Below, piece after piece: positions 21,652 to 35,708 of a DNA stretch of 64,000 bases. Origin of the DNA: Acarospora socialis (Eukaryota > Ascomycota > Lecanoromycetes > Acarosporales > Acarosporaceae). The position numbers and the translations under genes are program-made. Position 1 is the first letter of the stretch. Every line of letters begins with the position of its first letter. Where the stretch lies: NCBI GenBank assembly GCA_025617375.2, contig JAMYGW020000005.1, positions 2,046,001-2,110,000 of the forward strand. The letters run 5' to 3'. A model generated the notes under the pieces. It ran no database searches and was not told the DNA's origin. It saw only the letters and a list, made by a program, of their open reading frames with translations.

Positions 21652-24600
21652 GAACGACCCGGCACTGGTGATGACGGACACTCAATGGGAGTCGTAAGTT
21701 GAGCTAGGAAAACTGCTTTTAGGGGAAGCTTGCACACTCGTGACCTGGCACATGATGATCCCAGCATACTCGATTCCTGACTGATGACTCTATGACAAAG
21801 TGGTTGACAGAGAGGTTATTCCCCAGACTCGAACCCCCACGGATGCAATTGCCGTAGTCAGGACACCGATGTGAGAGGGGAAGTTTTTTCTGAGTGCGTT
21901 CCTCAACGGCCATCATGAACGTTCCATCGTCATCATAAGGGCACTCAGGAATATCGGGGTCGCGAGAAGGCTGTTCGGCTGGTAGATAGGGATGATACAC
22001 CTGCATTGCCGGAGATTGTTCATTTGCTGGACACCTTTCTGGTTGAGCTGGCCAGACGTTGGTAACCATTCGAGATGGATTCAGTTACATGAAAATCTCT
22101 CTGCTTTCAAAGACCATCCTCTCCGATGAGCCAGTTTAGATGCTTGCAAACTTTCTCTTGCGAATGTTCACCTGCTGGCAGATGGAAATGGGCAAGCATC
22201 CTGGTCCGAGGCTAATGTCAATGGGTCGACAATGACAATGACATTCTCACTGGTATCTCTAAGTCCCAGTACGCCCATGATGACACTGTTGTCACTTTTG
22301 CCTCCTCTTTGCATTGCATGCAGACTGGAGACGTTCACTGTCACCTTGAAAGCTTCAATCATAGGCTGCATTAGTAGAATTGAGAAGTTTGCATGAGTGC
22401 GGGTTGACTCATCCAGCATCAGCAGTTGGAGAACATTGAACAAACTTGAAGAATGACAGTATGTGTACTTGCTTGTGTTCAGGCGGCAATGAGATGTTAT
22501 TGATAGTAGATGTGGGCAATGATCCTAACAGTTGAGGGAATAGGTACATAGGCTTCCATTGAAGTCTGGCGGTACTGAACTACTGATGAGTGGGTCCTCC
22601 CCAACGTGGTGTAGCTTTTCTACCCATATTTCAGGGTCATGCTGTGCGGCTGAGTGTGAGATGAGATTGCCGAATGACTTGATTGAGATGGGAAGTCAGG
22701 GTAACTGTTATGTGCTGGTCTGACTTTCCTTAAAGATTTAGGCTTGTATGCTTCAGACAACCGATGATTTCCCAGGGGTGTTAGGGTCGATGGAGTGCGG
22801 TTTGGTGAGGTTTCTCTTTTTGCAAAGTTATAGCGAACTTTCTGGTATAACGTCCGATTATCAGCCGTTGTGGTCAGAAGGAGAGGCAAGAAGACCTAGG
22901 CATCATCCAGTCCTCTGTCAACGCATTGTCCAGTTGAGCTGTGAAGGAATGAATTGGCGATCGAGAACGAGACCGGCTGTAAGTTGAACTTTATTCGTTA
23001 GGCATTGCTTCCAAGATGAGGCGCAAACGCCGTCAAGGCAATCTTATAATGGTTACCAGTCAGTTTGAATCTGCTGAAGGTGTTCTTTTGCGTTTGCCCA
23101 CCTTATCACAAACAATGAAGTTAGGAAAGCAGTGTGAAGATCATAGCGCAGCTCTTCTTGAGTATCACTGTTGATCTTTCTTTGCTGAGATAATTTATCC
23201 AAACACCATCTCTGTCTAAGGCACCAGACCTTGTCCTGTATGATGGAATGAGCTTGATGAGGTATGAGCTGATGTTGTAACAGATGCGCCCCGAAGTGAT
23301 TCTTGCACACCCTCCTCCACCCATTGACGGACTTTCTCATCCAGAGCTGCCTTAGTTCCCTTTCTACCGGGCAATATTGAACAAAACAAATATAAAAAAA
23401 CCATGGCTGATCTCATCATCACAGCCTTGACAGAAAGACCTCTGTTGATTTTGCTGTTTCGTCTCCTTGTTGCCGGGGGCCCGAAACAGAAGGACGGCAT
23501 CGTGGTTGTGGTAATCATAGATGATGGCTATTGACAAAACATGCAGTGAAATTAGAGAAACATTTTCTTAAGAGTTTGACTGTCTCTGCAACACCATGGT
23601 TGGGCAAGAAAGAATCTGTTGATGAGCGTGCCTATGCAAGACCATCAGCTTCGATCTTGTGGTTCAATACTCTTAGCCTCTTTCTCATCAAATTTACGCC
23701 TCCACTTGGTTTCAAGATGTAGCTCTCAGTCAGTCATCTCTTTGGACGCACAACAACTGAGAACCCCATCAACCAATTCAACTTGGAGAACTGATCGCCC
23801 CTGATTGTTCAGATACTCTTGAATCTCTAACTGAAGATTCGACCAGGCTCGCTCAAGTTGCTTTGTCGCAGTTACCATGACTGTGGTATCATTCCCGTCG
23901 CTTGGTTGCAATGTACAGCGTCTATGAAAAACTTCTAGTGCGCTCCACGACACAGGCGAACAGGAGAGGTGGACTACTTTTGTTCATAATTGTATTGAAG
24001 GTGTCATCCTGGCACAACCACCCCAAAACTCTCTTGGCGCCATCGCGAAGCTTGTTCGATGTGACCACCATAAATCAGAACTCATTCTTTCGACACAGCA
24101 TCTCATCCTCAAATAGGGCTGGACTAAGACTGGTGAGATATCCACTCAGCTGCTGAAACACTTACTTCCGACAGAGTGTCTGTTGAGTCTCCTTGAGATG
24201 GTCCTTCATCAATTCCGTTATGGATGCATGCGTGATCACCTTGTCTTGGTATTGAAAACCGTTCAAGACCGATATCCAGACACACTCTATTTCAGTCACA
24301 GCACTGTCTGCGACGGTCTGGCGTTAACTTTCCATTTCATCGCCCTTTCAGCTGTAGAAATACTTAGATCAAGTAACTTTTCAACGTGCCAGTCTTGGAG
24401 ACCTGTGTTCTTGGTGTTCATTATAGTACTTCTTTACTATCTTGGCAAAGATGGAATTGCATTGTCGCCGCTGAAATGGAACTGAGTGTTCAAGACTAAT
24501 GAAGTGCAGCAGACCTGAAAGAACTCTTCTCTTCAGAGTGGGATCATATTTTGAGACTGAGCTGAAGTACGTTGATTGGAAGAAGGTAGGTTGGTCGGCT

Positions 24601-27600
24601 TGGAATCTGACGGGGTTGGTTCTCACTATTGAATTACCCTCAAGAAAGGTCATGCAGGGGAGGACGGTAATGCTATGGTCATCTTTCTCAATCTCCGCTG
24701 CACACAACAGAGTCAGACATCAACAGCAATACCAGTTGTTGATCTCGAGAGGCAGTATTTGTTGATACATTCACCAGTCCTACTACCGAAGTAAGCATCA
24801 TAGGGCTTTCTTCTTGTGACAACATCAGAATACACGTCCGGCCACTCAGTCTTTTTCCAGACCTAGACATGGTGAGTAAGTCTTCCCGTGTCCGGTGATG
24901 CTGACCCAGCACAGGTTTGACCTGCTGCACTGATGCGCCCAAGGCGTGAGTTTTCTTGCTCTGCTCAATGAAGGAGTACATCCAACCTTGAGAGGTCTTT
25001 TCCTTGAGAGATCTTTCCCTTGAAAGATCTTTCCCTTGAGAGATTTTTCTCAGTGATTGTGCCACTCTTTCCGTTCACTAAGACCGCATAGCAGCCGTTG
25101 AAAATTCTCATACATTGTGAATCCTGGCGTACGTTGTCGGTCGTTTGCGGAGCGGAGTCCGCGGTTGAGCCCCTCCACTTGTGGCGAGGTCGAGCAATTT
25201 CCCTAGTCTGAGCAACTTTAGGCCTTGGCTTTGAGCAGCTGCCAACATTAAAATCATCGCCACTTCTTTGACATCTGGTTCATTATCGAAGCAGCGTCTT
25301 CCTCAGTAGGAAGTCTTCGATTGCTAATCGTCTCATTGGACAACCTTTTTCTGAGCATGTGTAACTTGTCAATTCTTTTTACTTCTCTTCACTGACGGTC
25401 ACTGTCTAGATCAAACAAAACTAAGAGATTAGGGACCTAGGCCTAGGTCTCCACATTCGGCCTTATACATTATGAGTAAGCTCTGAGTCTAAATGCAGAC
25501 ATTCTTACCAATTGGACGCAACTTTCCTATTTGCCTTATTTGCTTCACAGCTATGGTCTTGTAGAGGGTGACATCTGGAGAAGTAGTGCTTGAAAGTCTG
25601 AATAACTCTGCGTTCTGCATCATGAGACGTAGGTAACATTAGTGCTGTTTAAAGAGCCGACCTTGTAGGTACATAAACTAGGTGGACCACTTACACTCGC
25701 CACTGGACTGACAGTCAGTACAGGCTCCATCAACATGGGTCTTCAATCTCATACGGATTGTCAACGTCTTTGCCAGGAATTCGCAAAAGTCTTGCCATTC
25801 AATCTGTTTTCGGCAAAAGTGACTCGGAGGATCGGGCTTCTTTAACACAGACATGTGATATAGTCTCTTTAGGGTACGCCAATTTTAACAGAGAATTCAG
25901 GCACTCATGTCTCAAGCGGCTCTGTAGGATCATATTGTGAAGGCTTCTGTTTCGTTGATGGGAATTCATTGCAGAGTCGGACGAACATTCCTCGGAAAGC
26001 TCAGCAATCCTTCTTGAGGTTGGCTATCTGCCTGTTTCAAACCCAGATTCTAGCCACTTATTGATGCAGGGATAACGAAAGGTTCTGATATCTGGTTGGT
26101 GCTGTGATCTGTTCGACGACGATAGCTAGACTGAACAAGCTGAGATTCTTGATCAATTGCAGTACCGCTGTTGTCGTCGGCAATAAACCATCCATACACA
26201 CCTCTTCCCTTTAGTTCTGCTGTGCCTGAATTTGGCGGCCGGGCAATGTAGAAACACGGTATATCAGGGTATGTTGTAGAGTATTCTCTTGTCCCTCCTC
26301 TCCACATAGAAGGTAATATCGGTGGCAGACGATCTTGTGTATGGTTGGTCGTCTGCTAGTGGTGTTTAGATCACAGCCCAACTCCTTAGAAATTAATTCC
26401 TTGTGTCTCCAAATCTGAGTTGAAGTCGGCCAGCGAGTCTCTTTGGCAGGCTGTACTTTCATCTTCGCCCGGGGCACTTGACCTCCATCCCAGTGCGCCA
26501 GACTCCGTGCAGAAAGATGACTTGTTTATAATGAGCTGCACATCTGGTCAACTGGCGACGTGTATGCCAGGGGCTGCCGTGATCACCTCGTCGGTAAGCT
26601 AGATTGTGGGTAAGAGTGATCTCATCTCTCAGTGCCCGATAACTGCTCCCAGGACACCGATACCAGGGATGTTAGTATAGACTCTTTATGATGTCAACTG
26701 TTTGGAGATAGTGTTCCTTCTTTGTAGTCTTCGAGTTCTTTAATCATGATCTGTTCATCTATTCCTCTAGCCCTTTTCCACTCCCCGAGACTGGTGAACT
26801 GAGTGTTCCGCAACTCTGCTTGACTGATCTTCTGGTAAGCGTAATAGGCTTGTATATTTGCTTCATCCGCCGCACTCGACTCAGTCCCGAAAATATTCAT
26901 CAGTGCTGCGAACCCTTCCATTGCCGATAATCCTTCGACTTTCTCGTCGCCCGCATTGCTTTCACTTCTCTCCCACTTAACCGTATAAGACTCATTAACA
27001 GCTGCCACAATATTGTCATTGCGATTGAGGTTAGAGTGCGAGTCTCACCCATCACAGCTTCACGCGAACATTCCTCAGTCCACGGCGTACCAATGAGGTC
27101 TGTCGCTACGATGGGATATGTTCAGTTTGCGGCGTATCAATCTTGGGAAATCACAAGAACTCAGATGTAGAGACCCAGACTGGAGGTGGTCTGCATTCTA
27201 TCCAATGCACCCTGGTACTTTATGTTTCCGATAACTGCATACTAGACCTGGCTGTACACTCTCTCACCCCATGCCTCTTCTCTATTTGCGTTAGCTTTAG
27301 TTGACTTATTCTGATAAAGTCATCTTTTTCTTGGTGCCGATCGCGCAGAGTGAGGTCAATATTATCAAATTTCAGTCTTAACGTAGCATTTGATCTAGAT
27401 CTTCTTTTAGTCATAACTTTCGTAGTAGCTCAAGTCTTAAGAACTGTATTCAAAGACTAGAAAATGGATCTCCAGCCTCAGAGAGAAAAGTTGGCAAAGA
27501 CTTGTTCACGGACAGCGTTGTGATACTCTGGTTCTCATGGCAGTATGTGGTCGCTTTTGGCACGGTGGGCCATCGCTCGGCCAGAAGCAACGGCGCAGTA

Positions 27601-30600
27601 TGAAGACTAGTTGCTGCCGTTGAACTATAATTGAGAAATTCAATGCAGTTAACGTCCCCGTAGCTATATTTCAAGGTTATAGTTAGCTTAACCGGGCTAT
27701 TTTCTGATTCCTACAAAGTAGGCACCAAGGGGATTGCCCTCCTTCAGTCAACCAGTTTTGCAGCAGTTAGAAACACCAGGGCAACAAAGCGACAAGTGGA
27801 ACATTGTGCATGTGAGTAAATCTACTCTAACAGTCAACCTTGATCGGCAAGTTCAAAGTTGGTTCACTTACCAGTCTTGACTAAGGCGCCCTAATCATCA
27901 TTGGTGCCGCCTAGATCCATGATCGTCACTGCCAGAATTAGCTTCTTCTTGTTAACCTGGGTGTGTCCTGCTGGGCAGGCTTGACGTAGACTGCCTCTAA
28001 TTCATCGAGCGTCGTGATGGCCCTTGGGATGGCTAATTGATTAACATCCCGGATCTGTTGGGCGAAGCGCCCAGTGCCCTCACTAAGAGCTATGCCGCAG
28101 CAGAAAGACCCCGTAGTTCGTAGCTCATGTTGTCCTTCTTTGCAGTTCCACCTGAAAAGTTTGACGCAGACGCAAACACGAACTTTGAGAAAGATGTCGT
28201 GAAAGATAAAGACATCAGACTGCGTCAGTCGCGGTCGCTTGCCCTCATTAGGTAGATGACTTAACTTCAGCTTGGAAAGACCAGAGCGAGTGCAGTTAAA
28301 CGATGGTTGAAGAAGGTAATTCTGAGCATCTAAGCTGATATCACGCCTTAATTCAATGAGCATGTAACAGATGTCGAGAAGGTGTAGGAAAGATGGAGAT
28401 TTGACGGCAAGTCGATACCTCGAATGTTTCTGGATTATTTATGCTGGATTGTATTTGGAACTTTGGAGGGGCTCTTGCTGTCAATAATTCCTTTTCAGCT
28501 GAATGATTGAGACTCTCTGTGCGGAACTGTAGATGATCTATTGGTTGCATTAGCTCAACCCTCGCCAGCTGATGAGGTGTGTTGATCTCAGGAACATACC
28601 AGACATAGACGTGAGAGCTCTTGCGAGTTGTGTCGATTCACTTAGTGAGTCTTGCACTTGTGCTCAGGCACCAGTCAAGCTTCGCTGATGAGCTGCTCGG
28701 GCTGCCCACACTTTTTCCCTGGCAATGCTCACCTGTGTTTTCGCAACATGTCTTCTCTTGAGACCTTTAGACAGTCCTATAACTCCTGGCCCGATTGTGC
28801 CATTGTCAGTGGCTTCCTGTGTTACAGCCGGAACAATGCAGGCAAGCGTTTGGAAAGATGCTGCAAGAGAGGCTAGGATTCACACGTAGTGCAAATATTA
28901 GTTTTCAGAGCTCGCAGCCTTTTATGTTCACGTCATGATATCAGTAATCTCGGGGCTTGCATCTGCTCACAAACTGATCTGTTCAGCTTCTACGCTCCCC
29001 ACGTTGCCACTGCTCTTCGAGCCCATCTATTTGGAGGCCTGCTTTCAACTAGACCAGCGTTATGATCGCGCGGGAAGTGGTTTTATTATACACTTCTGTC
29101 GGTGGCTCCACGTTGTGTCAGCAGGCTTGCATTAAGGTATCTCATGCCAATAGAAATCCCTGGTCCTTACAGCATTATGTTTCGGAAGCCTTCTTTCAGT
29201 CTACACATTAGGGATACCTGCCAGATGGTTTTTGCGAAGTCTCAATCTAGATTTTCTTGCTGGTGAAAGCGGCCTTCATGTGGCTTAGTAAAGGGGTAGG
29301 TTTCTTTGTCTTGTGGACCACCAACGAACGGATTCTGATGTACAAGTGCCTTGCGCTTCTAGAATGATAGCCTTGCTTTGTGGCTCAAGGCGAAGAGAAT
29401 CTTTGCCGTGGCGCGACTCTTGCGTTGCGATGGCTCGGTCAAGGTCCGACTTTTTCCCATAGCACGTCGCACGGTTATATTGACATGATATCTGAAAGCT
29501 TTTCTCATTGCTATTGCTCATTCTGAGATTCAGTCTTCCTCAACCTTGTCACTCTTAGACCGATATCGCGAATTCGACTTATAACTTCGGACATTAGCTG
29601 TTGACTTCATAGCATGTGGTTGGGGTGATGGTTAGGCATCGTACTATAGAAAGTTTGCCGTCGACTCCCCAGGCTTGCTCCGAGCTCTCCCCTCGGGTTG
29701 CTAGCGTCTCATAAGCTCGTCATTCGCTACTACTCCTAATCCAACCCATTTCAAGTCATTCTTGACACGTCATCATCAGCAAGAAAGACATTAAATTATT
29801 CTTGCATTTCAGATAGTACTCGACTGGTAACCCTAACTTCAACCCCAATTCGGGTTCCACTCCGCCATCGCTCTTGAGACCTTAAGCCGCCCACATTCTT
29901 GACGTAAGCGAACACTATTTCGTACCCAATTTGATATTGAGAACGCTGGGCTAAGACATGTCGACCGGACCGAAGTGGCTTTGAGCAGTTTGAGTATCGT
30001 CAGCAAAATCTCGCGCAACCCTTACTTAGCACTGCTCACCTCACACAAGACCTTATTGGGACCGTCCTCAATTCGGAATCCGGGAGCTCCCGACATAACT
30101 CCGTCGCCGCTTGGTTACGTCGCAGTTCAGAGAAGTTCAACTGACACTCACTGCTCGCTCCTATGGTTCGATTTCGAAACCGTCATGCAGCATCGCATAC
30201 TGCTGCCTTCTCAGCTGATTCAGGTTGGTGTTGAGCGCTCCGATGATGTTAGTCTGTGGGCAATGTTTTGGGGTTCCTGAAACGGCTTGTTCGTATGGTC
30301 CGGATTGAGACACGACCACAGCTTAAACCATAAGGGCTTTCTGTACTCTCAAGAATGAGATGAACTTGGACGGGGCTTTGACCTTCGTCCTGCGCCCGGA
30401 ACGATGCCCAGCTCAGGCGCAAGTGGTTTAAGCGCAAGTGTTGCTCGGAAGGAAATAATAGCGGTTGCAATTGCAGATAGGTAGATAACAAGCGCCTAAG
30501 GTGAGCCCTGAAAGTAGAGTTTGGAAGTGATGAGTACCGATTACTCAGATATCGTTGACTCTGTCATTAAGCAGCGACGTGTTCCATGGTAAATGTAATG

Positions 30601-31597
30601 ATATCTTTATTGTCACGAGAATAATAAGATGATGTCGAGGTAGTTGATGGAAGAGAGTAGCAGATGACGTCTACGCTCAGGCAAGTCGAATTTGAAGAAG
30701 AGCTTGACAAACTGAAGACCAGACGAGGACCACGCCCTCTGTAACTATATGAAAGACTCCATTGCCGTCATTGACCTACCAGAATATCATGTAGCATGGA
30801 GCAAGAACCAAGCCCCCGAATAGCGGAAGAGGGCGAGGAGAGAAACCAAACGCGAAAGTAATCGTCGACAGGTATTGCAAGTTGCAGCTAGTTTGATGTC
30901 TTTGTTCTGTATGGCCAATCCTCAGGGAAATCGTCGGCCTCGAAGCAATGTTCTCATTAAGCTGTCTACAGTCAGGCAAAATGCCTGCTCAAAGCTTAAA
31001 GGGTACCACTGCATCCTCTGTCTTGGTCGTTGTTGATGAGGAAAAGGTAAGTAACTAATTGGTCCAGGACCAAGTGGAAGCGATGGCCGTAGCTAAATAG
31101 GTGCTTAAGAACAATGGCAGGTGCGCATAATGAGAAGAAAGACAGTATGTACGAAGTCGTCTCGGCAGCTGCGAGGTTGGGAGAGGCAATATGGTGTACT
31201 TGCTGTGAGGAAGATACCAACTCCGCATAATTGGCACGTTGCAATTAGATTGAAAGCCGGGGCATGGCCGAAACAAAGTGACAGTAATGTTATTGATATT
31301 GTTCGAAGCGGGTTCTTGCATTTGTCACTGGTGCATGGAGCTCTCGCCCACTATATATCGAATAGTAGCTGCGTCTAGATACTAGTCAGCTTACCATCAG
31401 CTGACATTGAACGTAGAACTTGTTGATTTGACGCTCGCTTCTTCAGGGCTATTGGTTTATCTTGCTTACCATTTGATGATTATTACTAGCGTAAAATATG
31501 ATAGACATTCATTCACGAGCGTAATATGGCCTTCCGATAGGTACCTGATTGCGGTCAGCGTAGAAAGTGGGGTACATGACAAATTCCATACCTTTAA
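21652..31597. other. Gene-poor compartment, left part
   Basis: In 9.9 kb I find no gene I can name. Short minus-strand open stretches have protein-like composition (around 21719-22069, 22168-22443, 23726-23953, 26050-26477, 26694-27008 and 27938-28363), for example EIQEYLNNQGRSVLQVELVD, but they are separated by stops and lack start/splice structure. They are best seen as decayed host-type coding DNA of unknown family. The region also carries a short tandem repeat (24987-25051) and a 16-bp palindrome (25434-25449). I saw no LTRs, reverse transcriptase, transposase or tRNA. Confidence 0.5.
24987..25051. repeat. Short tandem repeat, about four copies of a 17-18-bp unit
   Basis: Four imperfect copies of CTTGAGAGATCTTTCC follow each other with a period of 17-18 bp. 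Each copy contains AGATCT or a one-base variant. No function is apparent. Confidence 0.7.
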
Positions 31598-33262
31598 TCA
31601 ACGCTCCCATGATAGTGATAGGATCTCTTTCCCCCTCCGGAAAGGAACCACCTCAATAGTACCGTCTTTAGATCTAACCACCTCTGGTATGGTCTCTTGC
31701 TTTCTTTCGAGTCGAATCTTTGGCCCTTTCGAATCCACTGGCCGCTGGATTTGATAGAATGCCCGTCCGTGACCTGAGAGAAAGCCTTCGATTGATTCGC
31801 GTGTAACCTCCTCCTCCCTGATCCACCCTTGGTTTATTGCTTCTTCCAGAGCGCCAATTACAAGAGCAGTACACCAGGGCTGGGTGAAGCACCCCGCTGC
31901 AGTGCAGCCTGCACCTTTCTTCGATTGAACAGGATGTGGTGCCGAGTCGCTTCCTGTTTATTCGTTAGTAATACGCTTCGCTCGTCCAGTCGCCGGTTGA
32001 CGTACCAAAAAAGAACCTCCCGGAACCCTCCACTACTGCTCTGACCAGCGCTACACGGTCCTCTGCCGTCTAGTACCAAGTCAGCTAGTGCCCCAAAGAT
32101 TTATTATCTCGTAGAGAGCTTCAATCTCGCCCCGTCACACAACACCATATGCAACACATACCTTTGCAACAGGTTTACAGAAGCTAAAGACATCCCCACA
32201 CCAATCATCGACCGTCATCCACAAGTGGTGCGCTGTGATGGTGCCCGCCACCTACGATAGACTTAGCCAAAGTCCATGTTTATTTGGGACGCTTGCACAG
32301 TTAGGCCGAGCCTCTTCTGGGTACTTTACAGTTGGTCCGCATCGTCGTACTGCATCCAACCCTTCTCGGGTGCTGACATGTTCTAGGATGATGCGTAATC
32401 TAGGAAACGCTGCATGTAACCTGTGCAGTTGAGGAAGGAACATAGGCTCAGCGTTGAGCACCGTCACAGCTGCTGTTCCATCTGCCTTGGCAAAGGCAGC
32501 AGGGGGCGAGCTCATCATTTCGCCATGTAGATTTAGGACCAGGCCGTGGGTTTGCATTGCCTCGAAGACGTGGTAGTATTGCTCTATATCTAGCACCCCG
32601 TCTTGGGAGTTGGTAGTCACCTAGCTCAGAAGTCAGCGATATCCGATCCTGCAAGGGAAGCTCGCTAGGATTGGGTGAGGAGCTCGTGTGGTTGGACTGT
32701 ACCCCGGCTGGATAGAACTTGACCTAGAACCAAATCAGAACATAAATCCTTTCAAGTCAAAATTTGCGCAGCCAGACTACATCAAGAGTAGAAAGCGCTG
32801 TAATGTGGATATTTACCCCGTGAATAATCTTCGTCCGAGCAGCCTCAGCTATGATGGCTGCGTTCAGACCTGGATGGAGGAAGAGAGACATCAAGAATGC
32901 AACACCAGGAGCCAGGCGAGAGAGTTTGTCATGGTAAGAGAGAGCATCGGAGACTTGAGTTATCGGTGGTTGAAGGTTTGGCATGACGTATACTGTATCA
33001 CATCCACCGTCTTCAATGAGCGGCGTACAGAGCTCCATCATCGCGTCCTGTCGTAGGTGGCAATGAAAATCCGCCTACGGCCCAAAAGAGTCGATTAGCA
33101 GACAATTCTCTTGATTATACAGATATTTAGCCAGGCTAAAGTTCGAGTGGAAAGATATTGCGTGGAGATATTGCGGTGGGGATATGGCTTGCTTACTGTA
33201 GGCGACAACTCAAGGCAAGAGAGATTATGTAGCTTCATCTTAGCCCCAGAGAACATTTCCAT
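31598..33262 (-). CDS. URA4: Dihydroorotase (pyrimidine biosynthesis)
   Basis: Dihydroorotase closes carbamoyl-aspartate to dihydroorotate, the third step of cytosolic UMP synthesis. Seven exons: 33197-33262, 32817-33074, 32703-32723, 32330-32620, 32162-32251, 32006-32069 and 31598-31953 (381 aa; yeast Ura4 is 364). Metal-site residues are all present: DFHCHLR (His26, His28), carboxylated-lysine site VKFYPAG (Lys110, wholly within the 21-nt exon 3), NLHGE (His147), ILEHVST, and SDSAPHP (Asp near 266). TITAHHLWMTVDDW and the C-terminal EVVPFRRGKEIL also match the family. The start at 33262 (MEMFSGAK) is the longest; an ATG at 33238 (MKLHNL) is equally possible and closer to the yeast length. 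Every splice is GT-AG and the frame is unbroken, so this essential-pathway gene is intact although its surroundings are decayed. Confidence 0.93.
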
Positions 33263-35708
33263 ACGATACGTCAAGGGGCTGCAAAGAACAAAGCTCTTAG
33301 AGTAGGTCGATCCAGTCGCTGAACTTGTGGGTTAGCGGCCGAGACAAAGTGTGGCTGAATCACAATATAGAGTAAGATTTATGAAGGCCTATAAGTAGGT
33401 GCAACAGATTGGTATTAGACGTGTTATCAAGATCCCGTAAATTTTGTTCCGGCGACGAGTTATAAGGGAAGGGCGTTTAAAACGGGGCGTTGAAAACAGG
33501 GCTTGCAGGGGTGCGGCTTCGCAGGGCTTAGCGTCTGAATGCCATCACATAATCTCGGCTGCATCAGCGAAACACCACTTCTACTACTCTACAGCGTCAA
33601 TGAATTCCTACCCCTAGTAGCTCGCGCCCATATCAATACCGTGATCTTACACTGGCAACCGAGTGGGCAATACTATCTGTTTGTATTTTCTTTGTCGATT
33701 ATATATCTGCGTATCGTTTACGCTTCTCCCCGCAACCCTATCTCTATGAAGAGCAAGGATATGCTGCTCAAGCTCTTCATACCTGCGGAATACACTCAAG
33801 ATGCAAATGCTCAGATAGCGTCGTCTCTATGCTCTAGTCCCGGTATGCAAAGCCATCACCTTGGCTAGAGAAGTATGCGAGTCCAACTGACTCTTGTGAT
33901 TGAAGAAATCCCATGCATGCCATGATCAGTAAGAGCAGACATGCTACTTAGGCGTTAGAATTTTGATTCTCTTCTATTTCCATATCATTCTTTCCTCTTT
34001 CGTCTTAATGATTCCTATCCATTGATGTTGCGCACATAATCACCCACCTTAATCAAGGTAGTTGGGTTTCTGGACTCGTTTGGCTATGATAAAGGTAACA
34101 CGCAATGTCTCTGCTACCAGTTTTGATGTTGTCGAACTGCCTCCAGGTCATGTTTGGTCCTTCCATCGTCGACGTAAAAGTCGATTTGCTCAGTTGATTG
34201 CAAATCGATTTTGATACTCCATTGATTCTTGACGATGCATGTCAGAGATCTGAGGCATCTTATTCTCAATCATGCTTTTTATGCTCTGAAAGATTCTGTA
34301 GGATGTACAGAGCAAGAGATCCGCTCATGCAGTATGAACGTCTCGCAATGGCTCTTCTTGAAGCCGATCTGCTTCGTTCTCATACTCAGAGTATATCCAA
34401 GCATAAGTTTATCCACATTTTCGCTGAGCTCATCCACTGAATAGAGTTAGACCGTAGATTAGTTCTCTATACCAGCTGTCATCTGTTGAATCAGCATTCC
34501 CGCCATCTTGATTGCTGCTGCATGATTGGCTCTTTCTCCTTGCGTATCGGCATTGAGAGCATCTTCATATATGCTCATAAACAGTCGCTCGCTCTCCCAT
34601 TTGCCACGCTTTCAGCCCTTGCAGGTGAAAGCAATTGAGTCCGTTACAGTCGGGTACTCCGTGGCGATGGCGGACAATATCGGCGCTGTGGCCCGGACGT
34701 TTGGCTGTAGCGTTTTGACATAGGTGTCGTGGATTCCGTCGCCCTTCTGGATCTGGCGGCTGTCCATACAGAAGGAGGTGTCCATGTGAAAATAAACTTT
34801 GAGTTAGGAAAAGTATCCCTTCGCCTCACATGATGATCTCCGTAAGGCCGCTCCCGATTCCGCGCCTCTTCCTCCTTGGTCTATGATCAGTCACCCAGAT
34901 TTAATGAGCTAACCTTTACCGGTTCACCTTTGTCAAACTTCTCTTCTTGTTGAACTCTTGGTCTCACTTGCATTCAATCTCATTGATGCGCTTGATTATT
35001 GCTGGACGTGAACCTGGGTGTGTTTAAGGGCCGTCTTGGTCGCGAAGCGCGCCGCTGTCCGCCAGAACGAAACATCAGTTAAAGAATTCTTTAACCCATA
35101 AACAAGGTAGCGCTCTCAACATATGTCTTGCATCTTCTCGTCGAGTATTTTATGATAATGCATTACTGAGGTTGACGAACTCGGAAAGCAAGAAGTATGT
35201 GGGTTGAGAGGCATGGTGGAGCTGTTCGTGGCCTCAAAGGCCTCCGCCTGCTTTTCAACGCTGCTGTTCGAATGCCGGTCATGGTGCCATTCCTGATACT
35301 TCGCGTGGTTGCGACTTTGATATCTGCGCCCTATCATGGTGGGCCTTTTGCCCTTTAGAGTTGTTCATTCTGATTCAGGGGCACTAAGATAGACAATCTC
35401 GGCACTATTTCTTTCACTGGTTTCTTGTATGCTTCGATCAGATACTAGAAAGTCTCTTTCAATAAATCAGGAGCTGTTCGTGAACTTGTGCCCGGGCTTG
35501 ATTATGTTGCGAGCCATACACGACTTGCAATGAAGCAACCCTCAAACTTCTACCGCTCTATAACCCTACTCAGAAGGGTTGCGATCCTCAAGCTCTATTT
35601 GCCACCTGCACGGCGGCATCAAATGCCACAAGTACTCGAGGCATCCGCACATCAGACAATGTCTTCAAGATGCAGTCTTTCCCCGAGCCCCCCTATCTCA
35701 TCAGCTTC
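33263..35708. other. Gene-poor compartment, middle part
   Basis: This stretch upstream of the dihydroorotase contains the URA4 promoter and non-coding DNA. A short minus-strand protein-like segment near 34600-34780 (GIHDTYVKTLQPNVRATAP) is an isolated remnant. Nothing nameable was found. Confidence 0.45.

Noticed and set aside
21800-21870. tRNA-like T-arm (GGTTCGAGTC on the minus strand)
   Set aside because: The flanking bases do not pair as a T-stem and no acceptor, D or anticodon arm can be drawn; it lies within a protein-like open stretch.
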